DNA of 64,000 nt from NCBI GenBank assembly GCA_036925085.1, contig JAUPFP010000005.1:4183383-4247382 (forward strand), in the 5' to 3' direction. The notes under the pieces are model-generated. The model ran no database searches. It saw only the letters and a program-made list of their open reading frames with translations, and was not told the DNA's origin. A program made the position numbers and the translations under genes. Positions 1-12,717 of the stretch are shown piece by piece. The stretch comes from Brachycybe producta (Eukaryota > Arthropoda > Diplopoda > Playtdesmida > Andrognathidae). Every line of letters starts with the position of its first letter. The first letter of the stretch is position 1.

Positions 1-517
1 GGGGTGGGACTGGGAGAGAAAGAGACCCAAGACCCAAGAGGTGACCTAAGACAGGATATTGGCGTTGTCAGCTGAGAGAACTAGGTCAATCCTCTGTACA
101 TCAGTACAGAGGGTTGACAAAGTTCCAGGCCAATCTAAAACAAAAACAAACGATCCACAAAAAACTAAGTGAGCCAGGAGCGCTCCTGGACTGATCGTTT
201 CAATAGGAATTGACCAAAAATTTAGGATTGTTGCATTTAGTCTCATAAAAAAAAGATGATATCAAACGTTTTCAACAGTTTAAACAAAATGATTCTGGAA
301 TTATTTTGTTTGTAACCTTTTTTAAACAGACAAAATGACACAATCCTTTTTTTTTTCGACAATCCCTTTGATGTCACATTCTTCTTCTTAGGCCTGATTC
401 AAGGGTAGTGAAAGGATAATATCCTTGGACTTCATTAGCATACAGAGCTTGTGGCTTAGTCACAGTTTATAAAAGATACAAATGTAAAAGGGGTACAAAA
501 GTCGAATAACATTTACA
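1..517. other. AT-rich left edge with a short inverted-terminal repeat element
   Basis: No gene is seen. Positions 222-346 begin AGGATTGT and end ACAATCCT. A diverged copy of the same segment and its 3' flank lies at 51712-51838, so it is a short dispersed element. The rest shows nothing I recognise. Confidence 0.4.
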
Positions 518-1424
518 TTAAGAGCCTAGATCCACGTCCATCTTGTTGTTTTGAGCAGACGACAACGAGACAAATGAGTGTTCTTATATGGTGTTACTAA
601 AACTGCAAGAAATCGCCTCACAATCGCTCAATTAAAATACAGTAAAGCGCAAAATGCAATAAAAAGTATTGTTCTTCACGTGCACGACTTATATAATTTT
701 TGATAAGGTCCTTCTATTTTTAAACAAGGTTCAAAGTCGTTCGTATTTTAACCCCATGTTAAATCCCATTGGATCAAAAACCGTCCCACAAACATTTGAA
801 AAACTCTCGTTAAAAACGATTTAGAACAATAACAAAATAATTAGCACATGCATTCATGTATTGGCTTCACGATGTTTCCTTTTTATAAATTTTAAAAAGG
901 TCCTTCTATTTTTTAATAACGTTTAAAATCGTACGTTTTTTAACTCCATGTTAAGTCCCATAGGACTAAAACGCCGTCCAACAAAAGTTAAGAGAACTCT
1001 TATTAAAAATGATTTAGAGCAATCAGAAAAATTAGCACGTACTTACACGTGTTTATTGCCTTCAGGATTATTCCTTTTTCTAAATTTTAAAAGGGCTTTC
1101 TATTTTTAAATAACATTTAAAATCTTACGTTTTTTTAACTCCATGTTAATTCCCATAGGAGCAAAAAAACCGTCCCACAAACATTTGAAGAACTCCCATT
1201 AAAACGACTTAGAACAATCACACAAAAATTAGCACGTACATTAATCTATTGGCTTCACCATGTTTTCTTTTTATAAGATAAGCACGCGAAATTATTTTTC
1301 TATTAATTATTATGTGACTTCGAACCGGGAGAAAAAACGTTAAAAAACCGTTTTTCAATCAACAACGATCGTAGCGCCTACATTCGGAGAAATTTTGAAA
1401 TAAACGATTTATCTAGGCTCTTAA
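518..1424. mobile_element. TTAA-flanked non-autonomous element with internal ~190-bp tandem units
   Basis: The element is bounded by TTAA on both sides and has 10-bp terminal inverted repeats (GAGCCTAGAT / ATCTAGGCTC). Inside are three tandem diverged units of about 190 bp, each with a CTTCTATTTTT block, a CCATGTTAA block and a TTGGCTTCA-like block. A second copy lies at 21283-22181. TTAA duplication is typical of piggyBac; a TA duplication with a longer inverted repeat would fit too. Confidence 0.7.
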
Positions 1425-1679
1425 CAATTTACATGTATATAATTTTTTTTCTTCCTTTTTCTAGTGTTTTCTTCTTCTAACTTTTTGATTGTAAATGGAC
1501 CATTTAAAAAAAAAAATGCTGTTGCCATGATAGAAGTGTGCACAAAGACCTGGCGAGTACGAAATATTTATTTGTTCATGTAACTATAATTAAATTTTTA
1601 ACGTGTTTATAAAGTGAAAATACAAAAACGCATAACAAGAAAAATCAGATAACACTAAGTATATTTTCGGTCCCATTCC

Positions 1680-2170
1680 TCATTATAATTGATAAGGTTT
1701 AATGTCTTCTAGATGCCCTGAAAAGAACTCAGGAGGGCACAACAGACTTCCGAGGACCATAAAAACCCATAAATTCAAAAAAGTAAAAAATGTCAAAAAA
1801 TGAAAATATTCCAAGATACAGTATATAAATATTCCTCTTGGGAAATATCGAAACTAAGAAGCCATGGTAGAGACTATGAAGTCTTCGAGAACTTCTAAAA
1901 ACTGGGTGACATTTGAGAGTTCCTCGTAATTGGGTGGCCCGTAAGAGTTACTCGTAACTGTGAAATGTAAACTTACGTTTACCAAAATTTAACAGCTACT
2001 TAAATTTCAAACATGTTTGCATGTTTGGTGTTAAATTCAATAAATGTTGCTGTTTTTGTGGCTCGTTCGCTCACCACTAGAAACACACATTAACGGAGGC
2101 GAGGCGCCAATGCATGTTGGTCTACGCCTAACCTACGGTGCAAGTCTTTCACCGGGTGACGGCCGTCTTT
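1680..2170. repeat. Dispersed repeat segments, no gene
   Basis: Positions 1706-1800 recur in reverse complement at 25255-25365 (block with GGGCATCTAGA and TATGGTCCTCGGAAGTCTGTTG). Positions 1860-2090 recur at about 41450-41710 (blocks AAAATTTAACAGCTACTTA and CATGTTTG). The family is not identified. Confidence 0.5.
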
Positions 2171-2272
2171 CCGGCCCTGTCTCGGTCCGGTCATGTGTCA
2201 AGACCATTATGTTTCATTTTGTTTTACTGACAGTTGTTTTGATGCTGGTGAGATATATGAATCTATAGAGAC

Positions 2273-5038
2273 ATGTTGGTCCAGCTCTTTTTGAACCGTT
2301 CTTTGAATTTCTGGTCTTGAAGCTAGGTAGAGTAATCCAAAGGAAAGAGTGCTTGCTGTAGTATCCGAACCAGCAATAAAGAAATCGAAAATTGTTGCAA
2401 CTAAATGGTTTTCTGTAAGCATTTCAAAACTTTTATTCAGTTCTTGTCCTGTTAATGTTTGATGAATGGCGGAATGGATCGGAACAACAGTATAGGATCA
2501 GTCGGAAAAATAGTAACAACAATCGGAAGGTTAGGTTTATAGATAAATTAAGCTTGGTGGAGGTGGCCTGGGGCCTTCCGACCATTCCTCCCGTTGATCA
2601 AAATACGGAACAGTCGGAAAAATTGATTAGTTTGATAAAATAATCTTTAAAAAAATGGGGGCTGAGCCCCCATGACTTTTTTTCTATTATGGTACTGCAG
2701 TATAGCCGTTAAAATTAATATCAAAATAGGAAAAATGTAAAATGTTTGTATTATACAGTTTCTAAACATTTCGTTAAGTTTTAAGAAATTTACTTTTATA
2801 CTCGATCATGACAGAAAACCCTTTCAAGACGTGAGTGAGCTCGCCTCCCCAGTTTACACTTACTACAAACTATTTGTGCAAAATTATTACAAATAAATCT
2901 TAACAAGGCGAAATCTTGACGAACTAACAAACATATTCTCGAGAGCTTTTCAGCATGCGAACAAGCTAATTTTTCGGTATAGACGTTATGCTCGCGAGCA
3001 GCTCTCGAACAGTTCCCGAGCGGTAATTAACTGTAAAAATTAATACTCAAAAATTTTTTTTAAAAAATGTTTGGCTCTCTAGACTCGTTTCAAATTAGTG
3101 CAAAATAACATAACATATGAAAATGTACACATTTTTTAAAAAAATTACGCTAGCTTCGCTCATAGTTAAAAGTGGGAGAGGTTTTCTCTCTCCTTCCAGT
3201 CCACCCCTAATTATAGTGAAAATCTTGGGAAGAATTTATGCTGCAGATATTTGGCATTATTTGCCACCTTGTATTTATGGTGTGTTGCTCGTCTTACAGA
3301 CATTTATGCATAATTCTTTTACGAACCTATTGAAGAATGTAAGCGTAAAGCGTAATCATAGTGAGAATTGACTAAATGTAAAATTCAAACAACTTTCTTT
3401 CCAAATGTATTTTAGACTATGGAATTTTTTTCTTCAAGCGCATTGTCTGTCTGTCTGTGTATAACGCTCTATAAAAAAGGACAAAAACGTTTAGGCACGT
3501 CGGAATTTATTTAAATTTAAATAAACCGGGGGTTTTTTTTCTCATCGTCAACTTTATGTTGCACTCTTCTGATCTAAGAACCCAAACAATAGTAAGGTGC
3601 TTATAAAAAATGCAAGCGGTCAGGGCATATTACTTCATGACAAATGGACATTCACACAAAATGTCATTTATAATGAAGTATTTGAATAAAATAGTTAATT
3701 TTTCAGCAGAAAAATTAAACTAGAATTTTGTTCCCGTTGTGGTGATCAACAGTTATTCATTTTCTCTTTTAAAACCGTTTTTATTAACTTCGTGCATGAC
3801 TGTGCATGTTTACAACCGCGCACACATTATTTAGTGTAAATATTGTTATGTCTTAACTTATAGTTTATCTACGTTATGATTATCATGTTTAGAGTGTTTT
3901 TGACAATGTGTTTTCTGGTTGTGTATAATTTCATGTACTTTGCAATTCATTATCATGTACCAATTATTGTATATGTAAAGCATCCACGTTCACCACTACA
4001 GTAATGGTCAGTAACCCTCCACGTTCACCACTACAGCAATGGTCACTAACCCTCCATATCCTTCCAGCCTTCTCATTGAAAAGGCAGTGCTTACGGGCAA
4101 ATTTGGGGTGCCTTCAGCGGCGCTATCGATGTGGACAGTTTGTCTTGCTAGTCATCTAACTGTCACGTTGAACTCCAGTGTTCCTCTGGATCATAAACAG
4201 ACACTTGGTCATTTGGACCAGCTTAGGTGTTGTTCTGCAGGTTTCGACCTCAGGCAATTCCTCTGGCAACTCTAGTGGTGGACCTCATGGTCGATGCAAG
4301 TAAATAAATTGATGCAGCAAATAAATAAAGCCATTCAAATGCAATTTGCAGTGTTCGTGTTGAAATTATTCAATATTCAATTTATTAATAAAAGTTGTGC
4401 AATAACCACAACAGTTGTGTGTAACCAAAACCACAACACCGTCATTTATGGCGGGGGTTACTCCACTAGTGTCTAAATAACAACCACATATGGTTGAAAA
4501 TTATCCCTCTTGTCAAATAGTTTTCGAGCTGTATTTAGTTAAATTGAACTTAATTAAACGTTAGTAAACTGCATTACATATGTCATTTATTGAATATGTT
4601 TTTTTAATGTTGTCATTCTAATTTTAATGCCTATACCATCATCTTAAAAACACTAGCATCAAATGCTTCACTCAGTGTACAACTTTTAATTTCTATTACA
4701 CTGATCAACGGTACTTACTACTTATCTTGTGTCCATCATTTTTACTTTCATGTATTTTTCCCAAGAAGCAATCTATAAATGTTTCTTTCTTGAAACTCTT
4801 CAACATGTCTGTCCAACTCTGCTGTCAAGAAGTTTCACAGTTTTTGTGCACTTTTTTTTAATTTATCGTAACCGAATGCTCCTGGTATTATGTGGCGAAT
4901 TATTGGAAAGAAATTGACGATATTCCAGTTTCCTATTTTGCCGAAATCATCAAGCATGTCTTTAAAGCTATTAATGTGTTCATCGTTCATTTGAAATGTT
5001 TTTCCTATCATGAAAATGTTTAAAACAACCATTATTCA
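2273..5038 (-). pseudogene. Broken CYP2-type cytochrome P450, two exons left
   Basis: On the minus strand, exon 5038-4719 encodes a helix F-G region (IFMIGKTFQMNDE, then WNIVNFFPIIRHIIPG and YDKLKK). It then meets an in-frame TGA (about 4824), continues open (LTAELDRHVEEFQE), and needs a +1 frame change to go on as FIDCFLGKIHE. Exon 2448 to about 2273 encodes the I helix with AGSDTT, the oxygen-activation motif (A/G-G-x-D/E-T-T/S), and ASRPEIQ. Donor and acceptor phases between the two exons agree (phase 1). This is the normal exon order of CYP2-clan genes. N-terminal exons, the ExxR helix and the heme-cysteine exon are not seen. Family members are haem monooxygenases of the ER membrane; this copy is not expected to make one. 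The intron carries a Helitron-like element (about 3442-4469). Confidence 0.75.
3442..4469. mobile_element. Helitron-like non-autonomous element, copy 1, with an extra internal segment
   Basis: It shares its first ~280 bp with the copies at 35980 and 61622 (TGTCTGTGTATAACGCT at the start). It ends with a short CGTCA-type hairpin followed by CTAGT, the hallmark Helitron 3' end. About 690 bp are inserted before the hairpin relative to the other copies. That insert includes two near-identical tracts at 3980-4050 (CCACGTTCACCACTACAG). Confidence 0.5.
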
Positions 5039-5530
5039 CTAAAGTGTTTCTAAAAATATGCTAAAATCTGGAAAAGTAGCACTAATTAGGTCTGGTTGGA
5101 CACTGTGAAGTAATGCAGGAACAATGCAAAGGAAAAAAATTTCAACTCGATACATATGAGGGTAACATGTGTTTTAAGCAACCTTATACCTAGTACACAC
5201 CTGATATTTTAAATGCATTTAAATAATGTGTTCTACAGAGCCCTGTGAAGGGCAAACAAACAATATGTCGAATTCAATTTATTCAGTTAATAATCTGAAA
5301 ATATTGAGTTAATACTTAAATATAATTTATATAAACTATTGACAAAATATTGATTTAGTATTTCAATTTCAAATATTAATAATAAAGTCAATTTTTATTT
5401 GGGTTCATTTCCATTAACTGGATTTTGTATAATTATTCACCTAAACACATTTAATTTGAATTCATTTAACTCATGTGTGTACAAGGTATAAGAAAGGGCA
5501 TGGGGCAAACTTTAATATAGAGGGAGAGAA

Positions 5531-6280
5531 TTGTGACACCCTGTAGAAACAGAAGGTGAAACACTCAAGTCAAAAATTCGGTCTTGACAGTATGGCACCC
5601 CTTGGTGCACAGATGTTCGGACTTGGGTGGCCCGAATTCTAGAGAATTCGTGGAACCAAGTCCGACCGTGAGAAAATTGGGAATAAGTCCCAAAAATATT
5701 TCTCTTTATGATTTAGTATCCCCGGCCCAGGGCAATGATTGGCCCAGTTGGTCAATCATTAAGCCCTGAGGTGACAGATGCCCCTCCCAGGAGACCGGAC
5801 CAAGTGAGCTTGAGACTTGAGTGTGAGGACAGTCAGAGTTTAGAGTTGAAACAAGTAAGTCTTGTTTTACAGTCAGAGTTTAGACACTGAGTAAGACAGT
5901 CAGTCTTGTAAATTAAAAGAGTAGACTTGAACCAGAGTACAGAGTTCAAGAAGGAATAAGTTCTGACTTAGAGTAAAAGAATAATGTAAAGAGTGTTAAT
6001 GAAGAATGTAACAAAGAGCTAGTAAAGAAACATATTATAATACATAAACCTGTGTAAGTGTTGTGTATTTGAACTATATTGGGTTTCTGTACTCCTAAAA
6101 TAGAGGAGTATCCAGCAGAAGGACTCAGACACAGCCTGAGTCCCTCTGCCTGGAGCCTCCAGCAATCCAACGAAAAGGACTAGAGTGACTTCGGCATCAT
6201 CATGATCTATATACAAAGATCCCTAGGAAAGACGGTCTTTTTGTGGGCCATACCAGGCAAGGCAAGTAAATGTCACGCCC
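5531..6280 (+). mobile_element. LTR-like segment of a retroelement
   Basis: It starts TGTGACACCCTGTAG, as do the other LTRs of this window (TGTAACACCC), and reaches a TGTCACG end at about 6280 that mirrors the start. Purine-rich leader sequence and a gag-like GC-rich region follow. No matching 3' copy was found downstream, so the assignment is partial. The short open frames on its minus strand are not genes. Confidence 0.45.
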
Positions 6281-7069
6281 GGTGAACCCAACCCCCAGAG
6301 GTACAAAAGAGGCCGGCCCGCAGCAGTCGACAACAGAGTCGACCCCAGCACCACACGATTCAGAGGAAACAACGGCAACAAAGTTCGAGAAACGGCGGCG
6401 CCAAAGGGCCAGCATCGTCACAGAATTAATGGCCAATTTCACACTTTGGTGTGAAAAAAAATAATGGCCCTTCTCCCCAGGACTTTTTATTTCTTTTTGT
6501 TTACTTAAAAATAATAAACAGGGACCTGCCTCTAATAAGAGTTGGATCAACACCTCTCGATATCTAATATTGGTGGGACAACTCCCACCCTCAATAAATG
6601 AAACATGAAAAACCCAATTAGAGCAAGATGTCTCATTCCAAAGGGGCCGGCCCTTCCAAACTCTTAAGTTTTTTCAAAAAAATATATATAAAAATAGGAC
6701 CAAAAACATGGTCGATTATCATTCAACTTGTTACTTCTTTCAAGAACACTTGCTGACCACCACCAACATATATTTTTCCAAGTTCTCAGTTTTTTTTTGG
6801 AAAAGTTCTGGACCTTCAAAATCTATAACATCAAACTTCTACAAATTCTTCAGTTTCTCTTAAAGTTTTGTTCTACAAGTTTCTTTCTACACCTTAAGAC
6901 TCTTGTTCAAGTCACCAAACTTTGTGTGATTGTGCTCCAACTGTGTACACTCGACCTTCCAGACTTTCTACATCTCTTTTAATAGCAGAGTGATCAGTCA
7001 CCAATTTCTGCTATTATTAAGAAGTATCACCAGCAGCGGGACAAACCAAGTAAGAACACTTAAGCATGT

Positions 7070-8625
7070 CAGGTAGAGGATCATGGAGAGGCAGTAGAAG
7101 TGTCTTCTGCCTCCTCCAGTGATGACGACATCGAGAGTGGAATGGCGGGGACTGCCAAACCTCTCACCAGCTCCTACCTACAAGCAACAAGTGGCAGGAG
7201 CCACCAGTGAGCCAATGCCAAGGAGAGAGTCACCCGACACATCATCAAGGTGCTGCACTTCTTCTGAGCCGGAGAACTTCAACCGGCGTGGAGAGAAGCG
7301 CCTTCGACCCAACTTCAGACACCCAGCTAATGTGGGGCACGAAGGGAAGCCTGATGCTCCGAGTAGCATCGTCCCATTCGACGTCACCACATCCAAACTA
7401 CTGGAAAGAGCGAGAGGAGTTTGTTGACATCAACACAATGGCGTGGGGTGTCAATGAAAAATTCAGGGACAGTCTTGCCCCTGGACAAATGATTCCAGGT
7501 GGAGCAGAACATCGAGGAAAGCGTGGGGGTGGTGGATCAATACCCACCCCCCTCGAGGAATTACAGCAGCACCTACAACAAGAGGCTGCTGCCCACCAGG
7601 CAGATAAGGATCGAATTTGCGGAAAGGAGGACCTCGAGTACCTCCTTGTGGTCTGTCTACGTCTTTGTGAGTTGGGCCTTCCCTGTATGGGGCAACTCCC
7701 AAAAGAGGAGCTCCTTCAGATTAAGGCCCACCTCCAAGAGAAGAAGCAGCCCATGCCACCAGCCGTGTTAACGCCACCACTTGTCCAAGTCACATCGCCA
7801 CCACCAGATGCAGCCCTCCGCCGCATGACAACTTCACCCACAGAGCCACGTTGCCACCTCAGGACCTGCATATCCAACTGGACCGCAACCATCACCACGT
7901 GTATCAGGGTTCATCACGCACCCCGCTCCGGAGCACTCCACTCTGTGCCACTCTCCTCCACTGCCACCTCCGGGCTGCCCTCCTGGAAGGACCATGCAAG
8001 CGCCTTCTGTGCCTCCGCCATCTGCAGACTACGTGGCTTTCTTGAAGAAACAGAAAGCCATCACGGACCTTCTGCAGGGAGTGATGCAGGATGGGGTGAC
8101 CCGTGAGAAGCAACGTGGGCATTATGCCCACTGCAGCCTCAAAGCCACAACGACTGGCCGCACCGCCCGTAGTGTCCCAAACCAGGGCTTCTATGGGGCA
8201 GTTACCGCTGGATCGTCCTCTCCGCACAGCCAGCTTAGGCGAGAGGCTCCGCAACAACCGGTAGGTAATTTGGCAGCGCAAAGTGTGCTCTGCCAACACC
8301 CTCTATGTGGGACACTTCGACTTGGAGGAAGGGTTCCCCCGCTTGGAACTCCCTCTGCGGGAACAATACATCGTGGGACACTTGCCAGACGAGCCTTCTC
8401 ATCATGAATTCCTCAACTGGCAAATCGTCGAGACCTTGAGCTTTGCCGGGGACTCCGTTGACGAAGCCACGTCCGCCCTTTTGGGGGCCTTCGTCAACTC
8501 CATCTTCGGACTCCCTGTCGGGAGGGCATTCCGTACGAGTCACCTCTACATCCTGGAACCGGACCCTCGCTACAGGATCGCTGTTCTGTGGGACGCCGCA
8601 TGGGCCATCCTCCATAACAAGTGAT
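7070..8625 (+). pseudogene. GC-rich gag-like remnant of an LTR retroelement
   Basis: Open frames in three plus-strand phases overlap in a strikingly GC-rich block: 7119-7427, 7207-8106 and 8283-8624. The pattern suggests one coding region broken by frameshifts. The middle part carries FVDINTMAWGVNEKF and a Gln/Glu-rich coiled segment, then proline-rich sequence. The last carries LYVGHFDLEEGFPRLELPL and ends at a TGA. I do not recognise a domain with certainty. The gag reading rests on position between an LTR-like segment and a 3' LTR preceded by a G-run polypurine tract, on composition unlike the neighbours, and on the missing pol. A captured host exon set is an alternative. Confidence 0.35.
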
Positions 8626-9131
8626 CCTCTAGGAAGATCATCGGGGACATACATAACATCTTTCACCGGGACCTGCCGGATGACCAGGGCCAATGGCTCT
8701 CTACTGCCACCAACTACAGATGAGTCCAGTCTCCACGGACTAATATATCCAGGACTTTCCCCACCCTCCACAGCAGGGATAGCTGTGCCTACCACATGAA
8801 TGGGTGGTGTTTGAAAAATTAATAAGAAAACGAAAAAACCATTGTAACCATGAAAAAAAAGAAAATTTATGCTTTCTCCTAAAATGTATCACATTTCAAT
8901 AGGTGTTTGCCACTTAGAAAACTTAATTTTTATTATGTTTTTGTTTTCAGCCTCTTGTACATTGAGGGACACTTGACACTTTTCGTGACAGTGCCCTCCT
9001 AAAATCTACCTTTGTACAAGGTGCGTGCTCGGTCACCCATTTCTTCCTGTTTGCGTAACTTGACCCTTCCTCCTTTGGCTGAAGTACGTAGCTGGAGTAC
9101 GAGGACGTACTCCAAGCAACGTTGGGGGGTA

Positions 9132-9816
9132 TGTAACACCCAGTAACTCCCGATCCCGCCAAAACCATAGCCTGGGGGTAAACAACTCCTGCTTGTCCCT
9201 CCCTCCACTCTGACTCATACTTCTGACTATTATCGAAGTGGCAGATTGATACTCTTGGGATCATGGTCGCTTTGACCTGGTTACACGTCGGAGGTGTACA
9301 CAGGTCCAAAGTATAAAAGGACCATGCTCCTCTTTGTTCTTGGTCCTTCTCTTTGCTCAACTTTGTATTACGTTAGATTTTATATCCGTACCACATCATG
9401 GGCCTGAGGACGCACCTTTAGTAATAAGATTCATCCTTGTAAACTTGATGTTTCCGTATAAGAATGAATAAAGTGTTATAATGGAAAGCAGCATTGTCTT
9501 TATGTTTGGAAACTAATTCTTCTCTGGACAGGCCGGATATCAACAAGGCAAGGAGACATACAGATCCCATAGCAGCTATAACATCTTCAATTGGTAACAA
9601 CAAAGGAAGATGTACATCAGCGTCGATCAGGGGAGATGGTCACCATCCTTCTGCATCGATTACACCCCTATGCAGGAGGATGATCACAATCTACTACCAT
9701 CCGACTACTTCTGTGGCTCGAATCTTCTCCGTGCGGTCACCGCGCGATCAGAGAAGAAACGAGTTACAGAAAAACATCGTTGGGTAAAATTATAAGGTCG
9801 ACGTCAAAAGCTCACA
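9132..9816 (+). mobile_element. LTR, family A, copy 1 (3' LTR)
   Basis: It begins TGTAACACCCAGTAACTC and ends AAAAGCTCACA, like the copies at 12718 and 51901. It holds a TATAAAAGGACC core promoter (about 9312) and an AATAAA (about 9468). A G-rich tract (TTGGGGGGTA) just before it looks like a polypurine tract, so this is probably a 3' LTR. Confidence 0.65.
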
Positions 9817-10039
9817 CTGGCAGTTTGGCACAAAATCGAAGGAAGTGGAGAGATAGAACTCGTAAGACCGACCCTGCATACTACAGGAAAAGGTACAGAA
9901 AGTTATAATGATGATGATTATATATAGAAACAAAGATTTTACTATAATATAACTCCATAGTTATCTCTTAGATAAAAATATCATTGAAGATGTTGTGTGC
10001 GCCAACTATTGTTTTTTCTTCTAAACTGAAAACAGTTTG

Positions 10040-10520
10040 ATGCAATAGGGTCTGCATGGACCCTATTGCCGACCCTATACCCCGCGTCTTGTACCACAAT
10101 GCAATGCAACGTGGTACGTCATGGTGGTGACGTCATTTTTCTGTAATGCTGTATGCTGTATGCGGTGGATTAGCTGCATGAACATAACGAGAACATAAAA
10201 ATTAAATAATTAAATTTACATACCCTCCCTCCCCCCTTTTATGGTGGACTTTTAGTAGAAAGTACTTAGAACTGTATTCTTATGCCATAAAAGATTGAAC
10301 AACACGTGTAGGCAATTTAACCTATTATGTTAGGACACATACAATATCCTGTAATGTGCACTTGCACAGGTGTTACGAATTTTGTCATTTTTTTGTAATA
10401 ATTGCATTAGTCAAATGATTACCAAGTGTAGCACGATGAAGGTTATAACGTACGTACTGGTCGCTGTGAGTACACTGATGATACAGTTTTTATTATCGGT
10501 AATTAATCATCTTTATTTAA
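10040..10520. repeat. Dispersed repeat segments, no gene
   Basis: Positions 10080-10190 recur inverted at about 51350-51570 (blocks GCATTACAGAAAAATGACGT and CATTGTGGTACAAG). Positions 10350-10500 recur at 13580-13740 (GATGAAGGTTATAA, GTCGCTGTGAG, TGATACAGTTT). The element type is unknown. Confidence 0.5.
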
Positions 10521-10990
10521 GCAGTTTTTTAATTGTTCCGCACCCATTTGTTGAGCTCCTTGTTAAAAAAAAAAATTTAAATTCAATTACATCTTATAAT
10601 TTACATTAGAAAGATAGTTACAAAAAAATTCGAATGTCTGACTAATCAATAAGTTGTTGTTTTTCCTCCATGAAAATTAATTTGCGAAAATTGGTTCACA
10701 ATTATTAATTTATAAGAAAATATCTATATTATTCATACACATGCTTTCTTCTATTATTGGCATACTTAGTTTTTTTTTTTTTAAAGTCTGACTAAGTGTA
10801 ATGTTTGTAATACCAAATTTTGCAAGCTACTTATTCCTAATTCATTATTACATCAGAATAATAATGATTTAAAAGATTAGACGGTATTAATAATTAAACT
10901 CGTTGAAAATTGCCCTAACTCCTATTTGTAAACCAATGCCTCAGAGGCAAACTTGGTTACATCACATTTAAAAAAAAACACGATTTTTAC

Positions 10991-11085
10991 ATTGTGTATT
11001 AATCAGCTTGTCAAGTTCTATCAGAGATAAACAGTGTTAAGTCCACAGTTTTACACATTGGCCACTAGATGGTGGTATACCATGT
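10991..11085. repeat. Dispersed repeat, inverted copy at 29722-29800
   Basis: The block from GTCAAGTTCTATCAGAGA to ACTAGATGGTGGTATACC recurs in reverse complement at 29722-29800 with few changes. No coding potential is seen. Confidence 0.5.
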
Positions 11086-11116
11086 TTAATTACCCTGTAA
11101 ATACCCTGTCAAAGTT

Positions 11117-11322
11117 ACAGGCATTTAGAAATCGGGAAGAACTTCAGTTGGCTCCGCCCTTTTTATGACGAGCGGCAACTTTTAATTGGTTGGTTATGTA
11201 GTCTGACGTCACAAGCTCCGACCTTTTCAACGTTGAACCACACAACAAACCAATTAGAAGTTGCTGATCGTCATAAAAAGGGCGGAGCCAACTCAAGTTC
11301 TCCCCGATTTCTGAATGCCTGT
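11117..11322. mobile_element. Fold-back MITE with ~70-bp arms
   Basis: The arm beginning ACAGGCATTTAGAAATCGGG continues through GGCTCCGCCCTTTTTATGACG to CAATT. It is mirrored by the right arm ending ATGCCTGT, and only about 60 bp of unpaired centre remain. An older layer (TTAACAC/GTGTTAA and CCTCAGAGG blocks) surrounds it. Confidence 0.65.
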
Positions 11323-12717
11323 GTCAAATTTAGGTTTTGTGACTTAACACAGTTGACCTCTGAGGCACTCATACATAGTTTTTCATATTGTGTATAGGGT
11401 GAAAATTGCACGGATGCCAGCAAACTATCGCAATCATGGAATTACATACGCAACCTATTTTCGACACCAAAAGGTAACACAACTAGTAAGAAGAAAAAAG
11501 AGCAATCCTAGTATGCAGGCCTTTCGACAATTTAATCGGGTGCAAAGATTAGAATTTACATGGAGGTCTGTGACATTTAGAAGTTTTTTTTTTTTGTTAT
11601 GTTAACTTAAATGTGGTCTAACTTAACTTTAACCTAACTTAAGGTAAACCTCCATGTAAATTCAAACTTTTGCAAACGCTTTTTTCAAGTGTTTGGTGTT
11701 TCTGCTGAAAATAATTTGCATATTCATACTCAGCGTGGCAAAATCTTTCCATATAGTTTCTTTTTATTTTTGAGGGAAGCCCGTATTCTAGGAATGTGCT
11801 GAAAGTTTCATCAAGTTGAATGTCAATCACACTAATTAATTACATATACATGTACACCTTGAGGCAAAAAAAATCCATGACCTTTAAATGTTTTTAAAAA
11901 TTCGAACGAAGGTGACCTGATTATTATTTCTAAGATCTCCTCATATATTCATTCAATACCATTTTACCTCTTTTTGTTGTCACTAACAAGGGGGGGGGAG
12001 TCCACAGTGTATCTGTCACCGATTCTGATGAAACTTTTTTTTGGTGAATCTTGACCCAAGAATATTACACACGTCTCGGTATTTCGTTCAATGGGCCCTG
12101 GTTTCCGAGAAAATCACAATTTTATTGTTAAAATTGACGATTTTTTAATTTTTGAAAACTATCATAAAAATGACAAATTCTTATCTAAAATGCAATTTGA
12201 AACACATTTTTCCTCATGCATTTTTTCTAAAATCAACCGAAAAAGAAATGCTAAGGAAATTATAATTTGGCTGCTCTATGTAGCATCCATATCATTTGGT
12301 TCTATTGATAAATTTACATTGTAAGTTGTAAATACGATTTTACATACACATTTACCTAAATTTTCTTGTTAACACTTCTCGTTAAAGCCAATAATAAGGA
12401 TAATTGCATGAAAATGTGATTTATATTATTAGCTTCTTGCGTTCTGTCATATGCCTGGACGTCTGCCAGTCATGGTTTTCTGTCTTTTTGCTGAATACTG
12501 TACGTTTACTCACTTGGCTACAAACTTTCAGCCTAGATCGAACTGTCCTCGGGTCTCTCTTCCTATTTAAAGGGATAGTGATGAGCTGTTCTTAAACCTC
12601 TAAAAGGTGATACAGAACGACACAACACCGGTTGAATTAAACTCTTTATTTCTCCCGATGTTGTTACACTTGTAGCCTTTGTTGCAAAAACTGACTTTAC
12701 AACTGTGATCAACACTT

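Noticed and set aside
3117-3371. 84-aa hydrophobic open frame
   Set aside because: No start context, no similarity, and it lies in the P450 pseudogene intron on the opposite strand.
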